5,994 nt of DNA from Paenibacillaceae bacterium UBA6304 (GCA_002439285.1 DJTQ01000294.1:1-5994); one strand, 5' to 3'; positions 1-5,762 are shown, counted from the first letter of the stretch. Made by a program: numbers and translations. The notes: generated by a model not told the origin, from the sequence alone.

Positions 1-605
1 CGGGCGCCTACCGGAAATCGAAACGTCCCATCAAGCTGGCCGTCCGGCAGGAGGTATTCTCTCCTTATCATTTCGCGATGAAGGAGCAATGGAACATGAA
101 TTTAAGATCCGCTATCCAGCCTATCGAGGTTAAGGTAGAGCATATTCAGGCCCATCAATTTATCGGAATCCGGGACAAGGAAGTATCGGACTACGGCTCG
201 TTCTGGTCCAACGGGCATGACTGCGACGAAATTTGCGGGACATTGGAAAGCATGTCGGGCCGTACGTTGATCGGACAGTTGGGCCAGACGGCGGGATGGT
301 TTTATGAAAAAGGAAAGAAGGGCTACCTATATGGAATTCCCGTCCCCGTAGAAGATACGGGTGTGATTCCCGACGGGATGGAGAGCAGGCTGATTCCGGC
401 ATCCGAATATCTGGTTTTTTTTCATCCTCCTTATGATTATTTGAAGGACAATTGGGCGGTAATGCAGGCGGTGGAAGCGCTGGCGTGGAACTTTACCCCC
501 GAGTCCCTGGGATATGCATGGGATGAAGACGATAAGCAGGATTATCAGCGGCATTTTCCGGAAGGGTATGGCTATGCGGTACTGAGACCTGTGAAAAGAA
601 TCTGA
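1..605 (+). CDS. AraC-family transcriptional regulator with GyrI-like effector domain, 3' part (5' partial)
   Basis: The reading frame is open from the window edge (first whole codon at 3), so the gene starts upstream. An ATG at 78 exists but is probably internal. The first residues, GAYRKSKRPIKL, match the usual end of an AraC/XylS DNA-binding domain (family pattern ...GVSPGAYRKS). The rest, from about the IEVKVEHIQAHQFIGIR stretch (near 120) to the stop, fits a GyrI-like/AraC effector-binding domain: an N-terminal strand, a central GYLYGIPV strand, PASEYLVFFHPP, and the terminal GYGYAVLRPV strand. In this family the domain binds small molecules, often drugs or cationic compounds, and the protein is a cytoplasmic activator. 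Family assignment is fairly secure; ligand and targets are unknown. No ribosome binding site precedes the ATG at 78 at good spacing, which supports treating the visible piece as a fragment of a longer protein. Confidence 0.8.
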   Translation, partial: GAYRKSKRPIKLAVRQEVFSPYHFAMKEQWNMNLRSAIQPIEVKVEHIQAHQFIGIRDKEVSDYGSFWSNGHDCDEICGTLESMSGRTLIGQLGQTAGWFYEKGKKGYLYGIPVPVEDTGVIPDGMESRLIPASEYLVFFHPPYDYLKDNWAVMQAVEALAWNFTPESLGYAWDEDDKQDYQRHFPEGYGYAVLRPVKRI

Positions 606-616
606 GATGGGGAGGG

Positions 617-652
617 AAAGAGACTGACCGGGTAAGTCCGGGCGGTCTTTTT
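617..652 (+). terminator. Rho-independent terminator after the AraC-type regulator
   Basis: Twelve bases after the stop codon there is a GC-rich hairpin. The GACCG at 626-630 can pair with CGGTC at 643-647. Alternatively a longer imperfect stem forms between AAAGAGAC (617-624) and GTCTTTTT (645-652). A run of five T (648-652) follows the right arm, with more T after a CG interruption. This is the expected arrangement for intrinsic termination and would separate the regulator from the small gene at 709. Confidence 0.6.
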
Positions 653-708
653 CGTTTTGGATAAACGATTTTCCCCAGGAGATACTATGCTGGAGGAGGC
701 GATCTATA

Positions 709-930
709 GTGAGTAATGAGAAAAAGGACATGCTTCCGGTTTCGCGCGAAATCGTGGAAGTCGAAGGTGTATATACCGATGAACTCGGTCGCGAGAATTA
801 TTTGCAAAAGGGAGAAGAGTTTCCCGCCGATCTTGTGCTGGGTGAAACGGAATGGAAGTTGACCGAGATCGCCCATGTGAACAAGAAAGAGGTACAACCT
901 AAACCAAGTCTCGTTCCTAAAAAGCGCTGA
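709..930 (+). CDS. Small hypothetical protein (73 aa)
   Basis: A GTG start at 709 lies 9 nt after the very strong Shine-Dalgarno GGAGGAGG (692-699), which is the main reason to believe this short gene. The product is hydrophilic, with no signal peptide or membrane segment. It has an acidic, strand-like middle (GVYTDELGREN, then LQKGEEFPADLVLGETEWKLTE) and a basic, proline-containing tail ending KPSLVPKKR. The pattern of a glycine/tyrosine strand, a KGEEFPA turn and a conserved-looking W is loosely reminiscent of small YjzC-like Bacillales proteins, but the resemblance is too weak to name a family. It stands alone between two terminator-like hairpins, so it is probably monocistronic. I could not find a convincing promoter in the short gap upstream. 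Function unknown. Confidence 0.7.
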   Translation: MSNEKKDMLPVSREIVEVEGVYTDELGRENYLQKGEEFPADLVLGETEWKLTEIAHVNKKEVQPKPSLVPKKR

Positions 931-943
931 TTTGGCATAATGC

Positions 944-990
944 AAGCGCCCTTTGGTCCAAGCTGATCCGCAGCCGGCCAAGGGGCGTTT
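944..990 (+). terminator. Long stem-loop downstream of the small gene, probable terminator
   Basis: About 15 base pairs with four G-T wobbles form between 944-958 (AAGCGCCCTTTGGTC region) and 976-990 (GGCCAAGGGGCGTTT region), around a 17-nt loop. It starts 13 nt after the stop codon of the small gene. The U tract is poor: TTTGTATGATCTTTT rather than a solid run. Termination is therefore likely but could be leaky, allowing read-through into ilvA. Confidence 0.6.
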
Positions 991-1021
991 GTATGATCTT
1001 TTAATATGAACAGGTCATTAT

Positions 1022-1062
1022 AAAGTTACCTCTTGAACCCGTGGTGATTCGGGTGTACCTTT
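1022..1062 (+). promoter_or_regulatory. Structured leader hairpin upstream of ilvA (function uncertain)
   Basis: An inner stem ACCCG (1037-1041) / CGGGT (1050-1054) with an 8-nt loop sits inside an outer stem AAAGTTAC (1022-1029) / GTACCTTT (1055-1062), which has one mismatch. A 7-nt one-sided bulge (1030-1036) separates the two helices. No T run follows, so it is not a terminator by itself. It could stabilise the message or bind a regulator. A TATAAA at 1019-1024 could instead be a -10 box, in which case the outer stem would not be transcribed. No good -35 matches it, so I do not call that promoter. Confidence 0.3.
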
Positions 1063-1098
1063 AAAAGAATGAGAGAAACGAGATGGAAGGAGATAGAG

Positions 1099-2361
1099 AT
1101 GAAACAAATAGAACGCCAGGCGGTAGGAATGGAAGATATCGTGCGTGCACATCACGTACTCAGAGAAGTCGTCAGACGCACGCCGTTGCAGTTGGACCCG
1201 ACCTTGTCGGCCAAATATGATTGCAAAGTTTATTTGAAGCGGGAGGATCTACAGGTGGTCCGCTCGTTTAAAATTCGCGGTGCTTACAATATGATTCGCA
1301 GTCTGAGCCAAGAGGAACTTTCTAAAGGCATCGTTTGTGCGAGCGCGGGAAATCATGCTCAAGGAGTAGCTTTCTCGTGCAACGCGCTGGGTATTCAAGG
1401 CAAGATCTTCATGCCGAGTACGACCCCGAACCAGAAGATCAAGCAGGTGAAACGATTTGGCGGCTCTGCGGTAGAGGTCATTCTTACCGGTGATACGTAT
1501 GACGATGCTTTTGCGGAAGCAATGAAGGCATGTAACGAAGGCGGAATGACGTTCATTCACCCGTTTGACGATCCGAAGATCGTTGCGGGAAACGGAACGA
1601 TTGCGATGGAGATCATGGAGAGTCTCGATTCCCCGGCGGATTATGTTTTTGTTACGATCGGCGGCGGCGGACTGATCTCTGGCGTAGGCACCTATCTGAA
1701 AACGATGAGTCCGGAAACAAAGTTGATCGGCGTAGAGCCGTCCGGAGCGGCTTCCATGACGGAGGCGCTGAAACAGAAGAAAGTCGTCACCCTGGACTCG
1801 ATCGACAAGTTCGTCGATGGCGCGGCGGTGAAGCGTGTCGGCGATTTGAATTATGAAATTTGCGCCGGTCTGCTGCATGACATCGTTAAAGTTCCCGAGG
1901 GCAAAGCATGCACGACGATCCTTGAACTGTACAACGATAGCGCAATCGTGGTCGAGCCGGCGGGTGCGCTGCCCGTGTCGGCACTGGATATGTACCGCGA
2001 GCAAATCAAGGGCAAAACGGTGGTCTGCATTATCAGCGGCGGGAACAATGATATCGACCGGATGCAGGAGATGAAGGAACGCTCGCTCATTTATGAAGGA
2101 CTGAAGCATTACTTTATGATCAACTTCCCGCAGCGGGCGGGAGCGCTTCGTGAGTTCCTGGAGCAGGTGCTCGGACCGGATGACGATATCGCGCGGTTTG
2201 AATACACCAAGAAGCACAATAAAGAGAACGGTCCGGCTCTCGTCGGGATCGAGCTTAGCGACAAGAGAGACTATCAAGGGCTCATCGAACGGATGGAGGC
2301 CAAGGGTATCCCTTATACGGAGCTAAACCGTGACCTGAACTTGTTTAATTTGCTAATTTGA
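1099..2361 (+). CDS. ilvA: Threonine dehydratase (threonine ammonia-lyase), biosynthetic, short form
   Basis: This cytoplasmic PLP enzyme deaminates L-threonine to 2-oxobutanoate, the first committed step of isoleucine synthesis. From the ATG at 1099 the product is 420 aa, close to the Bacillus-type IlvA length. Visible motifs are the PLP Schiff-base lysine in RSFKIRGA (K58), the substrate loop SAGNHAQG (82-89), the glycine-rich phosphate-binding loop GGGGLISG (188-195) and SGGN (313-316). Residues from about 333 onward (LKHYFMINFPQRAGALREF...) form the single ACT-like regulatory domain of the short IlvA class, so isoleucine feedback control is expected from the family. I prefer the start at 1099 because AAGGAGA (1087-1093) lies about 6 nt upstream. 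The in-frame ATG at 1069 would add ten residues and lacks a ribosome binding site. No other isoleucine/valine gene is in the window, so ilvA is apparently transcribed alone. Confidence 0.96.
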   Translation: MKQIERQAVGMEDIVRAHHVLREVVRRTPLQLDPTLSAKYDCKVYLKREDLQVVRSFKIRGAYNMIRSLSQEELSKGIVCASAGNHAQGVAFSCNALGIQGKIFMPSTTPNQKIKQVKRFGGSAVEVILTGDTYDDAFAEAMKACNEGGMTFIHPFDDPKIVAGNGTIAMEIMESLDSPADYVFVTIGGGGLISGVGTYLKTMSPETKLIGVEPSGAASMTEALKQKKVVTLDSIDKFVDGAAVKRVGDLNYEICAGLLHDIVKVPEGKACTTILELYNDSAIVVEPAGALPVSALDMYREQIKGKTVVCIISGGNNDIDRMQEMKERSLIYEGLKHYFMINFPQRAGALREFLEQVLGPDDDIARFEYTKKHNKENGPALVGIELSDKRDYQGLIERMEAKGIPYTELNRDLNLFNLLI

Positions 2362-2428
2362 TTTGGTGTAATGGCTGATTAATTCAGAAATGTACACTTG
2401 ATCTGGCCTGCCAACTTGATTCTATTTT

Positions 2429-2500
2429 TAACGGACACCAAGGACTCTATTTGCGTCTAAAATATTGATTTGAAAACCTAACGGACATCAGAGTCCTTAA
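2429..2500 (+). repeat. Direct repeat pair, units A and B (50-bp period)
   Basis: Unit A (2429-2453) begins TAACGGACACC and ends CTATTTG. Unit B (2479-2500) begins TAACGGACATC and continues AGAGTCCTTAA. The starts are 50 bp apart. Unit B and the oppositely oriented unit C share a perfect 11-bp inverted repeat, CTAACGGACAT (2478-2488) and ATGTCCGTTAG (2552-2562), which could form the base of a large hairpin in RNA or single-stranded DNA. Confidence 0.75.
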
Positions 2501-2536
2501 CCGAAAGAGATATCCCTGTCTTGGGCCTTTTTAGTG

Positions 2537-2611
2537 CAAATAAGATCCGGTATGTCCGTTAGAATGACAACGTTACTGATTTTGGCCAAATAAGGTCTCT
2601 GGTGTCCGCTA
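2537..2611 (-). repeat. Inverted copies, units C and D (50-bp period)
   Basis: On the + strand unit C (2537-2561) reads CAAATAAG...ATGTCCGTTA and unit D (2587-2611) reads CAAATAAGG...GTGTCCGCTA. These are reverse complements of the A/B type, with the starts again 50 bp apart. Unit D reverse-complemented matches unit A at 20 of 25 positions; unit C reverse-complemented matches unit D reverse-complemented at 18 of 25. Confidence 0.75.
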
Positions 2612-2638
2612 AAGAAAATAGCATGGCGGAAAGAAGCG

Positions 2639-2696
2639 TATCGCGCGAAATAAGGGTATTTCATAGATTGGTGCGGACTATCGCATGAAATAAGGG
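2639..2696. repeat. Partial repeat pair, units E and F (40-bp period)
   Basis: TATCGCGCGAAATAAGGG (2639-2656) and TATCGCATGAAATAAGGG (2679-2696) agree at 16 of 18 positions, exactly 40 bp apart. The AAATAAGG core matches the left end of units C and D, so these are probably truncated or more decayed members of the same family in the same orientation. Confidence 0.6.
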
Positions 2697-2746
2697 ATGC
2701 TCAACAGAAGTAATTCACCAGGCAACCCTGCATTATATAGCATGTC

Positions 2747-2778
2747 AAAAAACTGAGGCAACTTGCCTCAGTTTTTTT
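2747..2778. terminator. Strong bidirectional Rho-independent terminator
   Basis: ACTGAGGCA and TGCCTCAGT form a perfect stem (2752-2760 with 2764-2772) with a 3-nt loop (5 nt if the closing A-T pair is open). It is flanked by a run of six A on the left (2747-2752) and seven T on the right (2772-2778). The symmetry lets it terminate transcription in both directions. It lies about 385 bp after ilvA and just before the promoter of the ABC operon, so it insulates the operon from read-through out of ilvA and the repeats. Confidence 0.92.
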
Positions 2779-2793
2779 AAGCTCAAAAACAGC

Positions 2794-2822
2794 TTTACAA
2801 TATTAACTTTCTAGTGTACTAT
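2794..2822 (+). promoter_or_regulatory. Sigma-A-type promoter of the ABC transporter operon
   Basis: The -35 box TTTACA (2794-2799, five of six to TTGACA) is followed after a 17-bp spacer by the -10 box TACTAT (2817-2822, four of six to TATAAT). It lies directly after the strong terminator and before the first gene of the operon, which puts transcription start near 2829 and gives a 5' leader of about 40 nt. The -10 box is covered by the inverted repeat at 2813-2836. Confidence 0.6.
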
Positions 2823-2836
2823 TTAACTATGACACT
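2813..2836. promoter_or_regulatory. YtrA-type operator (inverted repeat overlapping the -10 box)
   Basis: AGTGTA (2813-2818) and GACACT (2831-2836) are inverted arms, 5 bp perfect at the ends, separated by 12 bp. The two 12-bp halves match at 9 of 12 positions. From memory, YtrA of Bacillus subtilis binds AGTGTA and TACACT arms about 13 bp apart, which this nearly reproduces. The site covers the -10 region, so binding would block RNA polymerase. The gene for a YtrA-like repressor lies in the same operon (4658-5032), making it the natural ligand and implying autoregulation. Binding itself is inferred. Confidence 0.65.
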
Positions 2837-2869
2837 GGTACTCGATATAAATAAGGAGGAGTGATCTTT

Positions 2870-3862
2870 ATGAATGGACCTTTTGTTAAAGGACCTATAG
2901 AGCAAGACAACACGGACAGTATCGTACTATCCGTCCAGGGAGTGACCAAGCGAATTAAGAACAGAAATATCGTCGATAAGCTATCCTTCGAGATACATAA
3001 AGGGGAAATCGTCGGATTGCTCGGACCGAACGGGGCGGGGAAAACGACCACGATCCGGATGATCGTCGGTTTGATCGGGATGACGGAAGGGGATGTGATC
3101 GTCAAAGGGAAAAGCGTGCGAAAGGATTTTGCGGGAGCGATTGCCCATGTAGGCGGAATTATTGAAAACCCGGAATTTTATCCTTACATGACCGGTTACG
3201 ATAACCTTAAGCAGTACCAGCGGATGACGGAAGGCATTACGGAGGAACGAATCCGCACCGTAACCAAGCTTGTCGGTCTGGAGGATGCCATGCGCAAAAA
3301 GGTTAAGGCCTATTCACTGGGGATGCGGCAACGGCTCGGAATTGCGCAAGCGCTGCTGCATGAACCGTCGATTCTGATTCTGGATGAACCGACCAACGGG
3401 CTGGATCCGGCAGGGATTCGCGAGATGCGTGATTACTTGAAGCGAATCGCTAGTGAGGAGGGAATCTCAGTGCTCGTCTCCAGCCATCTGCTGTCTGAAA
3501 TGGAGTTGATGTGCAGCCGGGTCGTGGTGATTCAAGAAGGCAAGCTTGTCACGATGCGAACGCTTGGAGCGTCCGGCATATCTGACGCATCGACCGGGGC
3601 TGAGCCGGAGCGGGTCCACGTAACTTTGCGGGTGGATGATGCGGCAGCCGCGAAGAGCAGACTTGCACGGATGGAAGAAATCCGGATCCTGAATGTGTCG
3701 GAGGAGAGTAACGAAATTACGGTATCGGTCCGGGATGCTTATATACCTCGGATGGTAGGCGCACTCGGATCAGAAGGAATCGGGCTGTACCGGATCGAGG
3801 AAATTAAGGAGTCGCTGGAAGATGAATTCTTGAAATGGACGGGAGGAAACCGCATTGCTTAG
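2870..3862 (+). CDS. ABC transporter ATP-binding protein, BcrA-like (330 aa)
   Basis: Cytoplasmic nucleotide-binding subunit that powers the membrane partner encoded next. Counting from the ATG at 2870: Walker A GPNGAGKTT (52-60), a Q-loop region VGGIIENPEFYPY with Glu (E99) where Gln is usual, a degenerate signature SLGMRQR (149-155), Walker B ILILDEP (168-174), D-loop GLDP (177-180) and switch histidine H206 in VSSH. The IIENPEFYP and LGMRQRLGIA patterns are typical of the bacitracin/lantibiotic-export (BcrA) branch. About 100 residues follow the histidine; in this branch that C-terminal part is variable. Start choice: AAGGAGGA (2853-2860) is 9 nt before ATG 2870, whereas a GTG at 2861 directly abuts it. 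First gene of the operon, behind the promoter and operator. Its last 8 nt overlap the permease gene. Substrate not determined; antimicrobial peptide or cell-envelope stress export is the likely role. Confidence 0.92.
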   Translation: MNGPFVKGPIEQDNTDSIVLSVQGVTKRIKNRNIVDKLSFEIHKGEIVGLLGPNGAGKTTTIRMIVGLIGMTEGDVIVKGKSVRKDFAGAIAHVGGIIENPEFYPYMTGYDNLKQYQRMTEGITEERIRTVTKLVGLEDAMRKKVKAYSLGMRQRLGIAQALLHEPSILILDEPTNGLDPAGIREMRDYLKRIASEEGISVLVSSHLLSEMELMCSRVVVIQEGKLVTMRTLGASGISDASTGAEPERVHVTLRVDDAAAAKSRLARMEEIRILNVSEESNEITVSVRDAYIPRMVGALGSEGIGLYRIEEIKESLEDEFLKWTGGNRIA

Positions 3863-4619
3863 CTTCGGAAAATTGGTGACGAATGAATGGCTGAAAATGT
3901 ACAAAAAGCGTAGCTTCTTTATTCCTTATGCAGCTATTGCAGTTGTGATTGGGCTGGTGGCCTATATGATGAAAAGTTTCAGTCTGTCCGACGGAATGCC
4001 GTCAGGTCTGGAATTCACGGCTGGGATGTTCTCCAAAAACGGCATGGGTCAGTTGCTTACGTTTCTGGCGATTATTGGGACGGCCGGATCCGTAGCGAAG
4101 GAACATAGCCTGGGAACGATCAAGCTGCTCCTGATCCGGGCGCAGAGCCGGGGCAAAATTCTTGCCGCCAAGTACGTGTCGGTGCTGGCCTATATTTTGT
4201 CTTTAAGCTTGTTCGCGCTCGCCGTATCGCTTCTCGCGGGCGGATTGCTGTTCGGCTTTCAGGCCCGGGAGGCCGGATGGGAAGATGTGACTCTGACCGT
4301 GTTGGCTCAACTGGCTTACAGTCTGATTTATGTTACGGTTACGTTTATGATCGGTGTGTTCACCCGTTCTACCGGAGCTACGATTGGCGTAGGCATGATT
4401 CTAGTGCTGCTGGAGAGCCTTGTTGTCGGGTTGCTATCCAGATACGACATTATTAAGTACGTCCTGTTCACGAATGTGGATTTGTCGGTTTATCTGGAGG
4501 GCGGCATTCCGCCGGTTCAGGGCATGACGCCGGCTTTCTCGCTGATCGTGCTTGCCGTATATATGATCTTGTTTCTTGGAGCAAGCTTTGTTACGTTTAA
4601 AAAACGGGATGTTGCTTAA
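3855..4619 (+). CDS. ABC-2 type permease, partner of the BcrA-like ATPase (254 aa)
   Basis: Integral membrane subunit with about six predicted helices: near residues 21-38, 65-80, 107-134, 146-169, 174-194 and 226-248. The N-terminal LVTNEWLKMYKKRSF is a typical amphipathic start of this permease family. The segment VAKEHSLGTIKLLLIRAQSR (80-99) is the conserved E...GT.K.LL....SR cytoplasmic element, and the FKKRDV end is also characteristic. The best start is TTG at 3855, because GGGAGGA (3841-3847) lies 7 nt upstream. The gene overlaps the end of the ATPase gene by 8 nt, which indicates translational coupling and a 1:1 complex. TTG may also reduce expression. Together the two genes form one complete BcrAB-like exporter module. 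Substrate is unknown. Confidence 0.9.
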   Translation: MLSFGKLVTNEWLKMYKKRSFFIPYAAIAVVIGLVAYMMKSFSLSDGMPSGLEFTAGMFSKNGMGQLLTFLAIIGTAGSVAKEHSLGTIKLLLIRAQSRGKILAAKYVSVLAYILSLSLFALAVSLLAGGLLFGFQAREAGWEDVTLTVLAQLAYSLIYVTVTFMIGVFTRSTGATIGVGMILVLLESLVVGLLSRYDIIKYVLFTNVDLSVYLEGGIPPVQGMTPAFSLIVLAVYMILFLGASFVTFKKRDVA

Positions 4620-4657
4620 ATTACGGTTTGATCACCGGCGGAAAGGAAGGGTCCGAT

Positions 4658-5032
4658 GTGACTATGGAATTCGATAATAATCTGCCGATTTATATTCAAA
4701 TTATGGATTATATCAAACGGGAGATCGTCACCGGAAAGATGAAGGCCGGGGACAAGATTCTGTCCGTGCGTGAACTAGCGGCCGAGCTGCAGATCAATCC
4801 GAATACGGTGCAGCGCACATTTCAGGAACTGGAGCGTGAAGGCGTAGTGGAGACGAGACGCGGTCTAGGAAGATACGTGACAAGTGAGGAGTCGAAAATC
4901 ATGTCGATCAAAAAAGAAATGGCCGGCGATTTGCTGGAAAGATTCATCAACGGCATGCAGGAACTAGGGTTTTCGAGCCAGGATATCACGGCGATCGTCA
5001 CTGAAGCCGTCCAATCAGAGGAACGGCGATAA
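4658..5032 (+). CDS. YtrA-type GntR-family transcriptional repressor (124 aa)
   Basis: Short GntR regulator. A winged helix-turn-helix occupies roughly residues 10-75, with the hallmark segments LPIYIQIMDYIK, SVRELAAELQINPNTVQRTFQELE and the wing GVVETRRGLGRYV. Only about 50 residues follow, which is the YtrA subfamily layout (short helical dimerisation tail, no large ligand domain). I prefer the GTG at 4658, 7 nt after AAAGGAAGG (4642-4650). A TTG at 4628 has no suitable ribosome binding site, and the ATG at 4664 is 13 nt from it. The gene is 38 nt downstream of the permease with no terminator or promoter between, so it is cotranscribed. It most likely represses its own operon through the AGTGTA/GACACT repeat at 2813-2836. 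In Bacillus subtilis YtrA-controlled transporters are induced by lipid II-interacting antibiotics; the inducer here is unknown. Confidence 0.92.
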   Translation: MTMEFDNNLPIYIQIMDYIKREIVTGKMKAGDKILSVRELAAELQINPNTVQRTFQELEREGVVETRRGLGRYVTSEESKIMSIKKEMAGDLLERFINGMQELGFSSQDITAIVTEAVQSEERR

Positions 5033-5057
5033 TCAGAACGTCAAAGGAGAGACGCGA

Positions 5058-5762
5058 GTGATGGTGGATAAAATACTGAAATTTGAAGGAGTATCGAAGT
5101 CTTACCGTTCGAAGACGGCGTTAAATAACGTATCATTCGGGATAGAACCCGGTAAAATCATCGGTCTGCTTGGCACGAACGGCAGCGGTAAAAGCACGCT
5201 GATGAAGATTGCGGCCGGACTGATACCGGCATCGGCGGGAAGCGCCAGCGTGTTGGGTGTTCCCGTCGGACTCGCGACCAAATCAGCCGTATCCTTCATG
5301 CCTGACCGCCCCTTGACGGAGTCCTGGATGAAGGTTCGGGACGCGGTCGGGTTTTACCGTGACTTCTATCCGGATTTTGATGAGGAAAAGGCAAGGAGGA
5401 TGCTGGACTTTATGAATCTGAAGGAATCGGATCGGGTCAGCTCCTTGTCCAAGGGAATGAACGAACGCTTGCAGTTGACGCTTGCACTATCCCGCCAGGC
5501 TAAACTGTACTTACTGGATGAACCGATTGGCGGAGTCGATCCGGTCGCCCGGGCCAAAATTCTCGATGCTATCGTTGAATTTTATAGCGAGGATAGCAGC
5601 CTGCTTATTTCGACCCATCTTGTCCGGGATATAGAACGGATTTTTGATGAAGTGATTTTTATCCGTGACGGCGAGGTCGTCCTGCAGGAGGAAGTGGAGG
5701 ATTTGCGGCTAAAACACGGAAAAAGCGTGGATGACATGTTCAAAGAGGTGTTTGCGGAATGA
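5058..5762 (+). CDS. ABC transporter ATP-binding protein, YtrB-like (234 aa)
   Basis: Second cytoplasmic ATPase of the operon. Motifs, counted from the GTG at 5058: Walker A GTNGSGKST (39-47), a Q-loop region SFMPDRP with Asp (D83) in place of Gln, a degenerate signature LSKGMNER (130-137), Walker B YLLDEP (151-156), D-loop GGVDP (158-162) and switch histidine H187 in STH. The MPDRP and DEPIGGVDP sequences match the YtrB branch that usually accompanies YtrA repressors. Start: AAAGGAGA (5043-5050) is 7 nt before GTG 5058 and 10 nt before ATG 5061; both are plausible and differ by one residue. It lies 25 nt after the repressor gene and overlaps the following membrane protein gene by 4 nt (ATGA), so it is probably coupled to that partner rather than to the first permease. 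Confidence 0.92.
   Translation: MMVDKILKFEGVSKSYRSKTALNNVSFGIEPGKIIGLLGTNGSGKSTLMKIAAGLIPASAGSASVLGVPVGLATKSAVSFMPDRPLTESWMKVRDAVGFYRDFYPDFDEEKARRMLDFMNLKESDRVSSLSKGMNERLQLTLALSRQAKLYLLDEPIGGVDPVARAKILDAIVEFYSEDSSLLISTHLVRDIERIFDEVIFIRDGEVVLQEEVEDLRLKHGKSVDDMFKEVFAE

Larger units (their letters stand above)
2429..2696. repeat. Cluster of six degenerate short intergenic repeats in both orientations
   Basis: Four 22-25 bp copies share the approximate consensus TAACGGACAYCAGAGWCCTT followed by ATTTG. Two read on the + strand (2429-2453 and 2479-2500) and two on the - strand (2537-2561 and 2587-2611). Each pair is spaced exactly 50 bp start to start. Two further partial copies keep only the inner GAAATAAGGG end (2647-2656 and 2687-2696). 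Copies are about 70-85% identical to one another, so the cluster is old or under relaxed constraint. It lies after ilvA and contains no open frame, which suits a non-coding interspersed repeat family; whether it was mobile is unknown. Confidence 0.75.
2362..2869. other. Intergenic region of about 500 bp with repeats, terminator and promoter
   Basis: No credible gene lies here on either strand. From left to right it holds a weak stem-loop just after ilvA (GTGTA 2366-2370 with TACAC 2393-2397, no T run), a cluster of degenerate short repeats (2429-2696), an unannotated stretch of about 50 bp, a strong bidirectional terminator (2747-2778), and the promoter and operator of the ABC operon (2794-2836) followed by its ribosome binding site. 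The segment is visibly richer in A+T than the flanking genes. Confidence 0.85.

Noticed and set aside
657..688. Promoter for the small gene (TTGGAT ... TACTAT)
   Set aside because: The spacer would be 20 bp and the transcript would start inside the ribosome binding site.
1006..1023. Five-codon leader peptide (ATG AAC AGG TCA TTA TAA) before ilvA
   Set aside because: There is no ribosome binding site, no run of isoleucine or other regulatory codons, and no attenuator after it.
931..1098. T-box riboswitch controlling ilvA
   Set aside because: The gap is only 168 nt, the conserved AGGGTGGNACCGCG-type box is absent, and the 7-nt bulge lacks TGGN. No terminator follows the hairpin near the gene.
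1249..2277. A 342-codon open frame on the - strand opposite ilvA
   Set aside because: It lies wholly inside a gene with all catalytic motifs of threonine dehydratase, its translation is rich in R, H and D without any recognisable domain, and no ribosome binding site or promoter supports it. It is a by-product of ilvA codon usage.
2366..2397. Terminator directly after ilvA, or a second YtrA-like site (GGTGTA...TACACT)
   Set aside because: The stem is only 5 bp plus a short inner palindrome and has no T run. The arms are 22 bp apart, unlike the operator at 2813-2836, and no promoter is associated.
2429..2696. CRISPR array
   Set aside because: The repeats are degenerate, occur in both orientations, vary in spacing (40-60 bp), and no cas gene is present.
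4620..4657. Separate promoter for the GntR repressor gene
   Set aside because: The 38-nt gap has no -35/-10 pair and no AGTGTA-type site; cotranscription from the upstream promoter is simpler.
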